The notes beneath the pieces are model-generated. The model worked only from the letters and a program-made list of their open reading frames with translations, ran no database searches and had not been told where the DNA came from. Positions 1 to 7,950 of a DNA stretch of 21,002 nucleotides are shown in pieces. Position 1 is the first letter of the stretch, and each line of letters opens with the position of its first letter. This DNA comes from a virus. The stretch spans positions 1 to 21,002 of the IMG/VR virus record IMGVR_UViG_3300049810_000566, one strand, 5' to 3'. The position numbers and the translations under genes are program-made.

Positions 1-1022
1 TAGAAAATCAAGATTACTATAAAGCAGCAATTAAATTTGCGCTATATAGTGTCAATCCATATGATATCGATGCACAAGCCGCTAAAAATATTATCGATAC
101 ACCGTTTATGGTCAAAGTAGGTGGAGGTAAGAAGGTAACAGAAAATGCCGCAACTGAAGCTAAAACTGCCGAGGCAGATGCTCCAGCTACAGAAAATTAT
201 GGAGCTATGTCACCTGAAGATATGGCTTCTGATGTTAAGGGTAAAGAACAACAAGAGGCATCATTCACCGGAACTAATATTGATTTAAGTCTTGATCCAA
301 CACCTTTAAATAAAAATATCATATTGTATTTCCCTCCAGGCGTACAACTCAATGATGCTGTTGTCTATGATACTAATACAAATTTAGGACCCGGTGGTGC
401 AACTGCACTTGCAGCCATACGCAATGGACAATCATTGGCTGGTTCTGTTGGTACTGGAGTTATGGAAGGTATAGCAAACTTATTTAGTTTGTTGAAAGGC
501 GACATTCTGAATCAAGAAGCTGCACAAGTTGCAGCTACTCGAGCATTTAATAAAATGCCTTCTGGTGGTGTGCAAAATATGACTCGCATTGCTTTGCAAA
601 AAATGATTAATCCTAATACACGAACTATGTTTCAAGGTGTACCAATTCGTGAGTTTGCATTTACATTCCGCATGGTTGCAACTTCTGCATCAGAAGCACG
701 AGAGATAGAAAAAATTGTAAAAGAATTTAGAACAGAACTATATCCAGAAGCAGTGCAAGCTGGAGGATTACCAGTTGGTTTTAAATTTCCTAATTTGTTT
801 AAAATTAATTTTATGTATAACGGAACTACCAATAAATCAATGCCGCAACCTCTTTTATGCTATTTAAGATCTGTCCAAACTTCGTATAATCCAGGTAATA
901 TGGTTTTTCATGCTGATGGTCAACCAACAGAGATTGATCTGTCATTGAGCTTCGCAGAATTCAGAGCACTTACAAAACAAGATATTTTAAAAGGATCATC
1001 TGCTTCAGGAGGACCACATTAA
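1..1022 (+). CDS. Baseplate tail-tube cap/initiator protein (T4 gp48/gp54-like), 5' end missing
   Basis: The reading frame is open from base 3 at the left edge to the TAA at 1020-1022, so the gene starts outside the window. The ATG at 108 is internal: the codons before it read as ordinary protein (ENQDYYKAAIKFALYSVNPY). At least 339 residues are present. In T4, gp48 (about 364 residues) and gp54 (about 320) are tube-fold proteins that sit on the hub and start tail-tube polymerisation. The supporting region is the C-terminal half, with NPNTRTMFQGVPIREFAFTF, then a charged helix rich in E and K, then a beta-rich end. The central part has a Gly/Ala-rich stretch (GPGGATALAAIRNGQSLAG). gp48 is my preferred name because gp53 follows directly, as I recall for T4-like cyanophages; gp54 is not excluded. 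A good Shine-Dalgarno sequence for gp53 lies inside the 3' end. Confidence 0.72.
   Translation, partial: ENQDYYKAAIKFALYSVNPYDIDAQAAKNIIDTPFMVKVGGGKKVTENAATEAKTAEADAPATENYGAMSPEDMASDVKGKEQQEASFTGTNIDLSLDPTPLNKNIILYFPPGVQLNDAVVYDTNTNLGPGGATALAAIRNGQSLAGSVGTGVMEGIANLFSLLKGDILNQEAAQVAATRAFNKMPSGGVQNMTRIALQKMINPNTRTMFQGVPIREFAFTFRMVATSASEAREIEKIVKEFRTELYPEAVQAGGLPVGFKFPNLFKINFMYNGTTNKSMPQPLLCYLRSVQTSYNPGNMVFHADGQPTEIDLSLSFAEFRALTKQDILKGSSASGGPH
1007..1013 (+). promoter_or_regulatory. Strong Shine-Dalgarno sequence for gp53
   Basis: AGGAGGA lies 8 bases before the ATG at 1022, inside the 3' end of the preceding gene. It is the best ribosome-binding site among the overlapping junctions of the window and supports the gp53 start. 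Because the two genes overlap by one base, it could drive both reinitiation and direct initiation. Confidence 0.7.
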
Positions 1023-1777
1023 TGGATTATTTTAAGTATTTTCCATATACTCGATATGTGTTTGGTAATGAAGCCGAAGAAATTGGTACAGGTAAAGTTG
1101 TCACTGAGGTAGTACAAGACATATCACGCTATGTCGATGTAATTGATGAAGTAAAAAGAAGTAAAGCATTTTCTACTCAGTACTATATTCAAGAGAATGA
1201 ACGACCTGATAATGTTTCTCAGTTACTTTACGGTAATCCATCATATCATTGGACATTTTGGTTAATGAATGACCATATTAGAGAGCAAGGTTGGCCACTT
1301 ACATATAGGCAAATGCAAAAGCAATTAGAAAGAGATTTTCCAGGTTATGTTGCAATCACTACAACAGATCTTACAGGTCACTATGTTCCAGGTGAGATAG
1401 TAACAGGATCTACATCTGGTGCACGAGCTGAAGTAGTGCGCAGAAGACTTGATTTCGGAGCTATACACCTAAAAATGATTGGCGATCGAAAATTTAATAG
1501 CTATGAACGTATAGTCTCAAAATCTCTAAGTGCATTACAAACTCAAGCTGTTAATGCCGATATAATGCTTGAGTATAAATCACCGCATCATTATGTTGAT
1601 GCTTCAGGTGACAGGGTTGATATTGATCCTGCGTTTGGACCTGGTGCTTTAGTGACTGAAGTTACTATTGAAGATTATTATCATGTACAAAATGATAAAC
1701 TTAAAGAGATAAACGTTATTAAACCTGATAGCATTGTTGAAGTAGCTAGTCTTTATAGGGAAGCAATTAGTAGTTAA
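1022..1777 (+). CDS. 53: Baseplate wedge subunit gp53
   Basis: T4 gp53 is a wedge component that links the wedge to the hub. The N-terminal third carries the family pattern: YYIQENERPDNVSQLLYGNP (residues 54-73), then YHWTFWLMND and WPLTYRQMQ. This lines up with the T4 motif in which a YYI/RP stretch is followed by YGNP and a W-rich segment. The C-terminal part (about residues 188-251, from HHYVDASGDRVDIDP) also fits, ending in a helix with NDKLKEINVIK. The protein has 251 residues against about 196 in T4. The extra length falls near residues 108-185, which contain a small beta motif, GEIVTGSTSGARAEV (124-138), also seen in the large protein at 14574. The start codon overlaps the previous stop as TAATG and is preceded by a strong Shine-Dalgarno sequence. 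Confidence 0.88.
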   Translation: MDYFKYFPYTRYVFGNEAEEIGTGKVVTEVVQDISRYVDVIDEVKRSKAFSTQYYIQENERPDNVSQLLYGNPSYHWTFWLMNDHIREQGWPLTYRQMQKQLERDFPGYVAITTTDLTGHYVPGEIVTGSTSGARAEVVRRRLDFGAIHLKMIGDRKFNSYERIVSKSLSALQTQAVNADIMLEYKSPHHYVDASGDRVDIDPAFGPGALVTEVTIEDYYHVQNDKLKEINVIKPDSIVEVASLYREAISS

Positions 1778-3129
1778 TGTCAAATCAATCTTTTCAAAAT
1801 GATGTAGCTTCATCTGATGTTATTTTTGAAGCATTAAGTATTTTTTCTTCAAGAATGATAGAGGCTGTTGACGTGCGGGATTTTAGTCCAGGTTTGCAAA
1901 TATTCGAGCATCTTGATAAACCGTACTTAACTGGCACATTAGTTATAGCAGATACTAGTCGAATATACGATAGAATGGATTTTCAAGGTGCAGAATATCT
2001 TGAAGTAAAACTAAAAAGAAGTCCATCTTCACCAACTTATGTAAAAATATTTAACATAACTGAAGTAACAAATACACGAAAAACTAATGACCAATCAGAA
2101 ATTATTACACTGCAAATTGTAGAAGATCTAGCTTATAAGGCAAAGTTACACAATGTCAATAAACATTATTACGGCAAACCTTCGAAGATTGTAGAATCTA
2201 TTGCTAAAGAGTATCTCTATAAAAGTTTGATTACTTCAGAGGAAGTAGATTATCAGGGAGATATGAATGTTATTATTCCTAATTTGAATCCTATCGAGAC
2301 TATGGTATGGTTAAAGGAGCGTATGACAAATATAGAAGGATTTCCATATTTTTTGTATTCTACTATAGGAAAACGGGAATTATTTTTTATAAATTTAGCA
2401 GATATGCTTTCTGCGCCTGCTATTAACAAAAAGACTCCGTTTGTATATTCGCAAGCGCCGACTACAGTAGAAGATAAAAACAAATTTTTTAATATACAAG
2501 ATTACAAACATCATAAATCAGAAAACATGCTAAACCTTATATCAAAGGGTCTAGTCGGTGGTGTGTATAATTTTTATAATACTATGGATGCAAAATATGA
2601 AGAAGTTAACTTTGACATAATTAAAGAACTGAATGAGGCTGTATCAACTAAAAACTCAAATCAAAAAACAATGAATGTTGCAGATGACTTTGAAATTGAT
2701 GGTGATAAGTTAAATAATTATAGGTCAAGATACATATACAGATTAAGTTCATCAGGCGCATATAGTATTCTAGAAGGATCTTCTAAAAGCTATGACGAAG
2801 AATATAATATTGGAGATCATAAGAAAAAAGTTATTAAAGCAGCTTTAAAACAATTGTTAGCTAGAAGCGCTATAGAAATACGAGTATCAGGTAAAGAATT
2901 TTTAGCTGCAGATGGAAGTATGCCTGAACATTATACAATAGGTAATTCAATAAGAATACAATTTATGGGAAATGGACCAAATCAAGAAAAACCATTTCTC
3001 GATCCAAAAAAATCAGGTGATTATATTATCTTTGCAGCAAATCATAGTATGTCTGCTGAAAGGTATGATATAACTTTCTTATGTGTTAAGATAGCAAATA
3101 TTAATAACGCTGAAATTATAGGTGAATAA
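1777..3129 (+). CDS. Baseplate central hub subunit (T4 gp27-like)
   Basis: This 450-residue protein resembles the gp27/gpD hub family. In T4, a gp27 trimer forms the hub ring that carries the gp5 spike and adapts sixfold tail symmetry to threefold spike symmetry. The recognised part is the first half. It has a beta-rich start with IFEHLDKPYLTGTLVIAD (about residues 42-59), typical of the first hub domain, and a later segment with NPIETMVWLKERM and FPYFLYST. T4 gp27 has about 391 residues. The neighbours agree, since the OB-fold spike/lysozyme gene follows directly. The gene overlaps both neighbours by one base (TAATG). The ribosome-binding site is weak (GGGAA about 15 bases upstream), so translation probably depends on coupling from gp53. 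Confidence 0.72.
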   Translation: MSNQSFQNDVASSDVIFEALSIFSSRMIEAVDVRDFSPGLQIFEHLDKPYLTGTLVIADTSRIYDRMDFQGAEYLEVKLKRSPSSPTYVKIFNITEVTNTRKTNDQSEIITLQIVEDLAYKAKLHNVNKHYYGKPSKIVESIAKEYLYKSLITSEEVDYQGDMNVIIPNLNPIETMVWLKERMTNIEGFPYFLYSTIGKRELFFINLADMLSAPAINKKTPFVYSQAPTTVEDKNKFFNIQDYKHHKSENMLNLISKGLVGGVYNFYNTMDAKYEEVNFDIIKELNEAVSTKNSNQKTMNVADDFEIDGDKLNNYRSRYIYRLSSSGAYSILEGSSKSYDEEYNIGDHKKKVIKAALKQLLARSAIEIRVSGKEFLAADGSMPEHYTIGNSIRIQFMGNGPNQEKPFLDPKKSGDYIIFAANHSMSAERYDITFLCVKIANINNAEIIGE

Positions 3130-4007
3130 TGATACCAAATAGTAATATTGATTATTACGGAGATCAAACTCGATGGTTTATTGGTACAGCTATTGACATT
3201 AATGATCCATTAGAAATGGGTAGAGTTAAAGTGCGAGTTTATGGTATTCATAGCGCTGACACTGGAGACATACCGCTTGGTGCATTACCATGGGCTCAAG
3301 TAGTAACACCTATTACTGAAGGTGGTAGTAGTGGTATAGGTGCAAATACTGGCATAAAACCAATGGCTCAAGTATACGGCATATTTTTAGATGGTAAAAA
3401 TTCGCAGTTACCATTAATTTTAGGATCTATACCTAAATTTGAACCTGTACATATTAATCAGACAGAATCAAACTTTACTAGAGACGAGATTCCTAGTCGG
3501 CCCGATGGAAGTCCAGCAACTCGCAATGTAATAGCAGCTTCTACTCTCGATGATGAAAAATTAATTGGTAGTGATAATAAAGAAAAGTGTTTTAATTTCT
3601 TTATATCAGACGAAGTACCCGAAAGATTTTTATCACATCAAGCTGCAGGTATTGTGGGTAATTTAATTGTAGAGAGTGGTAACACAGTAGATCCACTTGC
3701 TAAAAATAAAGGTGAAGGATCATTTGGTATTGCACAGTGGAATCCAGCAACCGAAAGATTAACAAATCTATATTCATTTGCACGAAGAAATAATTTACCA
3801 CCTGAAAGTCTATATGTGCAACTTCAGTATATAATACATGAATTATATAAACATTCATATTTTGGTTTGGCCAAATTGCGGGCTGCAGAAGATGTAAAAA
3901 CAGCGTCAAATGTATTTGAGCAATATTACGAAAGACCAGCTAAAGGCAGTTCTTTACGAAGAGTTGCTGCATCAAGAGAACTATTAGCTAAGATGGATAC
4001 AGTATGA
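3129..4007 (+). CDS. 5: Baseplate hub/spike protein gp5-like: OB-fold plus tail lysozyme (non-T4 type)
   Basis: Residues about 12-105 match the T4 gp5 N-terminal OB domain: RWFIGTAIDINDPLEMGRVK, then LPWAQVVTPITEGGSSGIG and VYGIFLDGK. This domain docks the spike on the gp27 hub. The C-terminal half (about 155-290) is not the T4 GH24 lysozyme. It looks like the phage tail lysozyme family (Phage_lysozyme2, PF18013): GIVGNLIVESGNTVDP with likely catalytic Glu182, then GSFGIAQWN (200-205) and a helical end (LYVQLQYIIHELYKHSYFG). It probably cuts peptidoglycan during tail contraction. The protein has 292 residues against about 575 in T4 and lacks the C-terminal beta-helix, which seems to be supplied by the gene at 5818. 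AGGTGA lies just before the ATG. The stop overlaps the next start as ATGA. Confidence 0.85.
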   Translation: MIPNSNIDYYGDQTRWFIGTAIDINDPLEMGRVKVRVYGIHSADTGDIPLGALPWAQVVTPITEGGSSGIGANTGIKPMAQVYGIFLDGKNSQLPLILGSIPKFEPVHINQTESNFTRDEIPSRPDGSPATRNVIAASTLDDEKLIGSDNKEKCFNFFISDEVPERFLSHQAAGIVGNLIVESGNTVDPLAKNKGEGSFGIAQWNPATERLTNLYSFARRNNLPPESLYVQLQYIIHELYKHSYFGLAKLRAAEDVKTASNVFEQYYERPAKGSSLRRVAASRELLAKMDTV

Positions 4008-5821
4008 CAGTTAATAAAGAAGAAATGAAGGCACAAGCTGCACAGGCTATTAATGCATTACAATCTACAGGTTTACTTCCTGCTCAAGATGCATTAATTT
4101 TAAGTGCAATGGCTACAACAACTATTGAAATCGCGGCTGATCTTGAAGAGAAAGGCGGATTTAAAAAACTTGGTGCACAAGGTGTAACAGGAGAAACTGT
4201 TACTGATGGGCCAATGGTTGCCAGACTTACAAATAATGGTCCAGCAAATATTGAAAAAGTAAATACGAAAGTGCAAAGTCAGTCAGAAATTACTGGTAAA
4301 TCTGGAGGCAACGGGCAACTTACAGTTGCTATTAGTCAAGCTACACCACAAGCACAAAAGAAAGTATTAGAAGACGTTGTTAAAGCACCAAAAGATGTTA
4401 TCGATCAAGTAAATAAAGAAACTTCAACAGCTCCAGATGTCGTAAATGAAGAAATCAAAAAAGATCCAAAAGCTGAACTAAGTAAGTTTATTAAGGCTGC
4501 TAAAAAAGCCGAAAACATTGCATTAGATAATCCTATTGGTTCTCAGAATGATGAGCTCGGTTCTATTGGTGCCAAGTTTGGTAACTTAATGGGAACTCTT
4601 GCATCTCTTACTCAAGGCACAGGTTCATTTAAAGAAGTTGGAGAAGCAATTGCAGATGTAGGTTCTGAAGCTACAGATCCGACCACTGGTGAAAAATTCT
4701 TTACTCAAAATGTTGTTGAGGATAATGGTAATACTAACATTGCAAGATCAGTAACTAAAGGTTCGTCAATCGGAGATCTTGTTTCGTCATTCGAATCAAT
4801 GAATCTCAATCTACTTGCTAAGGGATTTGCTGGAAGACATACGAATACACGATCATATAAATTCGAGCCAATCACAACTCAAGAAGAGTTTGAATTAGAA
4901 ATTACTAATAGTACTCGAGAACTGCAAAATATGGTTATTGGTTGGTTAGGAAATGCTGCTGATGTTTCATTTACTGTAAAAGAATTACATCTTAAATTAG
5001 CTAACAGTATACCAACAGATGTTGAAGCTATACAATCAGGTATTCAACACCACTATATACTTATGCCTGATGGACAGCTAATTCGTGGTCGTCCAATTGG
5101 ATACGAAATGGGCAACTTTCATGATGAAGCAATTCGAGTTGGTGCATGCAATATCCAAATTATGGCAGGATCTACAGAAAGCAAATCAAATCCAAAATGG
5201 AAAAGTTATTATAGTGCTAACAGTATAACTCCTGAACAGTGGGAATCAATTGATATGTTAATACAAAGTTGGTTTAGAACTAAACCAGGTGGAGAAGTAC
5301 TTACTATACAAGATATTCAAGCCGGTAAACTCGAGCCAGGATTTAGTGGTATTGAGTACGTAAAGAAATTTAATAAAGAAAGTATATACCAAGATTTTAC
5401 TGCATTTTCTAATGTGCCACAAAAAAGAACAGATGGTACAACACTTGATGTAAAAACTACTACAGCAGAAGTTGCAGAGTCTCCTGCACCAGCCAACGTT
5501 CAAGGAGTACCTGATCCAACTGTTCCTACATCATTATCTGATTTGAAAAAGAAAGTTATACCAGAAAAAGTAGATCCAGCTGCGGATCAAGCAAAATTTG
5601 ATAAAGCGGTTGCTGATATGAAAAATGGTAAAGCAGATCTTGATTCTAAGATAGGAGAAGCGGCAAAGATAGGTACAGGTTTATTTGGTGATTTTGCAGA
5701 TAATATTAAAAGCTCGAATAATATATTTGAAGCTGCAGCTAAGACTGCAAGCGGCACAAGACAAAAACTTTTAGATAATGGTTACACATATGACCCTAAA
5801 ACAAAAGGTTGGAATAAATGA
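4004..5821 (+). CDS. Spike-associated structural protein with a degenerate amidase/PGRP-like domain
   Basis: This 605-residue protein has three parts. Residues 1 to about 290 are Ala/Gln/Lys/Glu-rich, of low complexity and probably partly helical. Residues about 292-456 resemble an Amidase_2/PGRP (T7-lysozyme-type) domain: MVIGWLGNAAD (310-320), HHYILMPDGQLIRGRPIG (349-366), ITPEQWESIDMLIQ, and VLTIQDIQAGKLEPGFSG (432-449). The zinc ligands look lost. The first His position is Gly313, the second falls on Ile435 or Gln436, and the third is Glu444. I therefore expect no amidase activity, and a structural or peptidoglycan-binding role instead. Residues 456-605 are Lys/Asp/Ala-rich and end in YTYDPKTKGWNK. 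The gene overlaps both neighbours as ATGA, between the lysozyme and the beta-helical spike, so a place in the central spike is likely. That role is inferred from context only. Confidence 0.65.
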   Translation: MTVNKEEMKAQAAQAINALQSTGLLPAQDALILSAMATTTIEIAADLEEKGGFKKLGAQGVTGETVTDGPMVARLTNNGPANIEKVNTKVQSQSEITGKSGGNGQLTVAISQATPQAQKKVLEDVVKAPKDVIDQVNKETSTAPDVVNEEIKKDPKAELSKFIKAAKKAENIALDNPIGSQNDELGSIGAKFGNLMGTLASLTQGTGSFKEVGEAIADVGSEATDPTTGEKFFTQNVVEDNGNTNIARSVTKGSSIGDLVSSFESMNLNLLAKGFAGRHTNTRSYKFEPITTQEEFELEITNSTRELQNMVIGWLGNAADVSFTVKELHLKLANSIPTDVEAIQSGIQHHYILMPDGQLIRGRPIGYEMGNFHDEAIRVGACNIQIMAGSTESKSNPKWKSYYSANSITPEQWESIDMLIQSWFRTKPGGEVLTIQDIQAGKLEPGFSGIEYVKKFNKESIYQDFTAFSNVPQKRTDGTTLDVKTTTAEVAESPAPANVQGVPDPTVPTSLSDLKKKVIPEKVDPAADQAKFDKAVADMKNGKADLDSKIGEAAKIGTGLFGDFADNIKSSNNIFEAAAKTASGTRQKLLDNGYTYDPKTKGWNK

Positions 5822-7332
5822 GTTACGAAATAGATTTAGATGAAAATTCTGGCACAATAGAGAATGATGGCTTTAAAGATCCTAAAAAAGTCTTTCCTCG
5901 TAAAGCGTATATGGGCCAAGCTACTACTAACTTTGCAGCCCGTGGCATAAAGAGAAATAACCTTTATATTGGTGGTGGTCATGTTGCATTAGATTTGGGA
6001 TTACGTGAAGGTCCAATATCTCAGTATCCTCTTAATCAGGTAAGAGAATCTATTAGTGGACATGTGACAGAAATTGATGATACTCCAGGCAATGAGCGCA
6101 TGTTATTTAAGCATAAGACTGGTGCAGGTGTAGAGTTTCGCGCAGATGGCACAGTAATTGTCTCATCAGTTAATAATACAATTCGAGTTTCTGGCGGAGA
6201 TGAGAAAGTAATTATTGAAGGTAATGGAGAACTTTTCTATAATGGTAACTTAAAATTAAATGTAGCCGGTGATTTTGATTTAAGTGTTGGTGGTAATTAT
6301 AATATTACTACAGGCGGAGACAAAGTTGATAATATTAAAGGCGGTGTACGTCAGACAATTACTAAAAACCTTGAGTCAACTATCATTAAAAATAAAACAG
6401 AATACGTAGCTGGTAGTATGTCAGAAACTATACTCAAAGATAAAAATTCTATTACAAAGGGTGCATCTTCTGAATTTGTAGAAGGTGATAAAGAAATCTT
6501 TGTAGGATATAAAGATCCAGATGATGGTACTGGCGATTTGGTTGGAGATTTTATTATTACGACAGCTAACACATTTACAACAACATCTGATAATATCAAT
6601 GTGTTAGCGAGAGATTTAACTGCAGTTGGAGATGAAGGTATTATTGGTGGCACTAATATCATTATGCATAACTATAACATGTATACTGGTCATTCAGTTG
6701 ATATTGGTGATACAATGACTGTACCTACGATTTATAATGATACACAGGTTACTAGTGGTCATATGAATATTCCTGTTGTATATGGTGATTTGCAAGGTAC
6801 TGCAACTCAGGCGATGGTATCCAATGAAGCAGGACTTCATCCATCTAGTGGTGCTCATGCCGGCGCGGGATATGGTTACACAGCTGCAACTAACACTACA
6901 GCAGATATTCCTGTAGATGCGACAACTCGAGTACTTGACGGAACAAACTCAACCACAGCAGTAACACGAGTTGATCATGATGGCGCTGACGAGTATTTGC
7001 ATAAAGGTAATTTAGGTATTCGAAATGTACGTATTGATATTAGTGATGATTTGAAAGATGCAATTGATAAAACAACTCCATATGGTGACTTATCATCTCG
7101 TAAATTAAATACACCTGAGATTAGAGCTAAATTAAGAGATGCAGCAAATATGAAAAATACAGACTTCACAAGCGCGCAAAGTAACGAAGGAAAGTTATCT
7201 GCATCATATGCAGTTCAAACACCAGATCCCTTTGAAGTTGGTAGAGCTATGAATGAAAAAGATACCAAAGTACGTGGTGTCAATGGCTTTCCAAACTCTA
7301 AGGGTGTTGGAACAAAGACGGTGACAAAGTAA
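5818..7332 (+). CDS. Beta-helical spike protein (stand-alone gp5C/VgrG-tip-like)
   Basis: The 504-residue protein has a middle section, from about residue 100 to 300, of short alternating beta segments rich in G, N, D, T and V. Examples are NLKLNVAGDFDLSVGGNYNI and GSMSETILKDKNSITKGASS. This is the pattern of the T4 gp5 C-terminal beta-helix and VgrG tips, where a trimer of such chains forms a needle. No lysozyme or OB-fold is visible. After residue 300 the sequence is looser, with a VYGDLQGTATQA segment, then a Thr/Ala-rich linker and a charged C-terminus (about 400-504) that I do not recognise. By position and composition I infer that it forms the membrane-piercing needle that T4 makes as part of gp5. 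It overlaps the preceding gene as ATGA and the next as TAATG. Confidence 0.7.
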   Translation: MSYEIDLDENSGTIENDGFKDPKKVFPRKAYMGQATTNFAARGIKRNNLYIGGGHVALDLGLREGPISQYPLNQVRESISGHVTEIDDTPGNERMLFKHKTGAGVEFRADGTVIVSSVNNTIRVSGGDEKVIIEGNGELFYNGNLKLNVAGDFDLSVGGNYNITTGGDKVDNIKGGVRQTITKNLESTIIKNKTEYVAGSMSETILKDKNSITKGASSEFVEGDKEIFVGYKDPDDGTGDLVGDFIITTANTFTTTSDNINVLARDLTAVGDEGIIGGTNIIMHNYNMYTGHSVDIGDTMTVPTIYNDTQVTSGHMNIPVVYGDLQGTATQAMVSNEAGLHPSSGAHAGAGYGYTAATNTTADIPVDATTRVLDGTNSTTAVTRVDHDGADEYLHKGNLGIRNVRIDISDDLKDAIDKTTPYGDLSSRKLNTPEIRAKLRDAANMKNTDFTSAQSNEGKLSASYAVQTPDPFEVGRAMNEKDTKVRGVNGFPNSKGVGTKTVTK

Positions 7333-7925
7333 TGGCAACTTTTAATATTGATCCAGCATATAATCCAGAACGAGCAGGTAAAATAACTCCATACACAAAG
7401 CTTGGACCAGGAATTACAATGGCTAAATTTTTAGGTGGCTATGGTTCTGCAGGAAATATGAATCATTTAACTAATGATACTGATAGATTAGAATTAGCCA
7501 AAAATTATTCTATACATGCAAGTCTTATGCGTAAGATACAAACAAATCAACATACTTTTAATAATCATAGAATGGTTGTAGTAGAAGGTTTATATAAACC
7601 TGCTGATAATGAAGAAATGACTATTGACGATATTAATTTTTTAAAATCAAAAGGAAGAGCAGTCGTATATGAACTACGTGGTTTAGATGGTCTTATATCA
7701 AAAGAGAAAACATTTGATGCAGCAGTTTATCTCAAATCAAACTCTGAGTTTGAAAAACTTATTTTAGGTTATGATAAATTCAATACCGATGGAAGTATGA
7801 CTACACAATTGACTATTATAACACCTGTTATTATACCATCATGGGAAGTAACTTATAAAAATGCATTAGAAACAAGATACAATCATAGCGTTTTAACTAC
7901 TGGCGAGCTGCAAGAATTATTATAA
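7332..7925 (+). CDS. Unrecognised protein between spike and gp25
   Basis: I do not recognise this 197-residue protein. It has no signal peptide, membrane segment or clear catalytic motif. The first half is soluble-looking, with GPGITMAKFLGGYGSAGNMN (about residues 25-44). The second half alternates charged and hydrophobic segments, with EEMTIDDINFLKSKGRAVVY and TTQLTIITPVIIPSWEV. The start overlaps the spike stop as TAATG, so it is co-translated with the spike gene and is probably a virion or assembly protein. Its stop codon lies inside the late promoter of gp25, making it the last gene of the upstream unit. A 16-base perfect palindrome sits within it at 7586-7601. Confidence 0.6.
   Translation: MATFNIDPAYNPERAGKITPYTKLGPGITMAKFLGGYGSAGNMNHLTNDTDRLELAKNYSIHASLMRKIQTNQHTFNNHRMVVVEGLYKPADNEEMTIDDINFLKSKGRAVVYELRGLDGLISKEKTFDAAVYLKSNSEFEKLILGYDKFNTDGSMTTQLTIITPVIIPSWEVTYKNALETRYNHSVLTTGELQELL
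7586..7601. repeat. 16-base perfect palindrome inside a coding region
   Basis: AGGTTTATATAAACCT is identical to its reverse complement. It lies within the 197-residue gene, about 330 bases upstream of the gp25 late promoter. With no loop it is a poor RNA hairpin. A palindrome this long is expected roughly once in a few such windows by chance, so its function is unproven. Confidence 0.4.
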
Positions 7926-7928
7926 ATA
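7921..7928 (+). promoter_or_regulatory. T4-type late promoter upstream of gp25
   Basis: TATAAATA is an exact match to the T4 late promoter core, which is read by the gp55 sigma factor with the sliding clamp. It ends 22 bases before the gp25 ATG and contains the stop codon of the preceding gene (TAA at 7923-7925). A start site several bases downstream would give a leader of about 15 bases that still includes the AGGAA ribosome-binding site at 7941-7945. It lies in the second-largest intergenic gap, which supports a real promoter. Confidence 0.82.
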
Positions 7929-7950
7929 GGTCTATTAGTTAGGAAATAAG

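Noticed and set aside
108-1022. ATG at 108 as the true start of the first gene
   Set aside because: The same frame is open back to the left edge and its codons look like normal protein, so 108 is an internal methionine and the gene is cut by the window.
1574-1581. TATAAATC, a 7 of 8 match to the late promoter (others at 2388-2395 and 8001-8008)
   Set aside because: These lie inside genes, are not followed by a gene start at the right distance, and are expected by chance in AT-rich DNA.
3600-4007. T4-type GH24 lysozyme in the gp5-like protein
   Set aside because: The motifs fit the Phage_lysozyme2 pattern (GNLIVESG, GIAQW), not the GH24 catalytic region.
6351-6662. 103-codon minus-strand frame inside the spike gene
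   Set aside because: It is a shadow of the repetitive beta-helix coding sequence, rich in Ser, Val and Ile, with no initiation signal seen.
7018-7332. Possible M15 peptidase remnant at the C-terminus of the spike protein
   Set aside because: I could not find the His/Asp zinc-site motifs of that family; the region is only generally charged.
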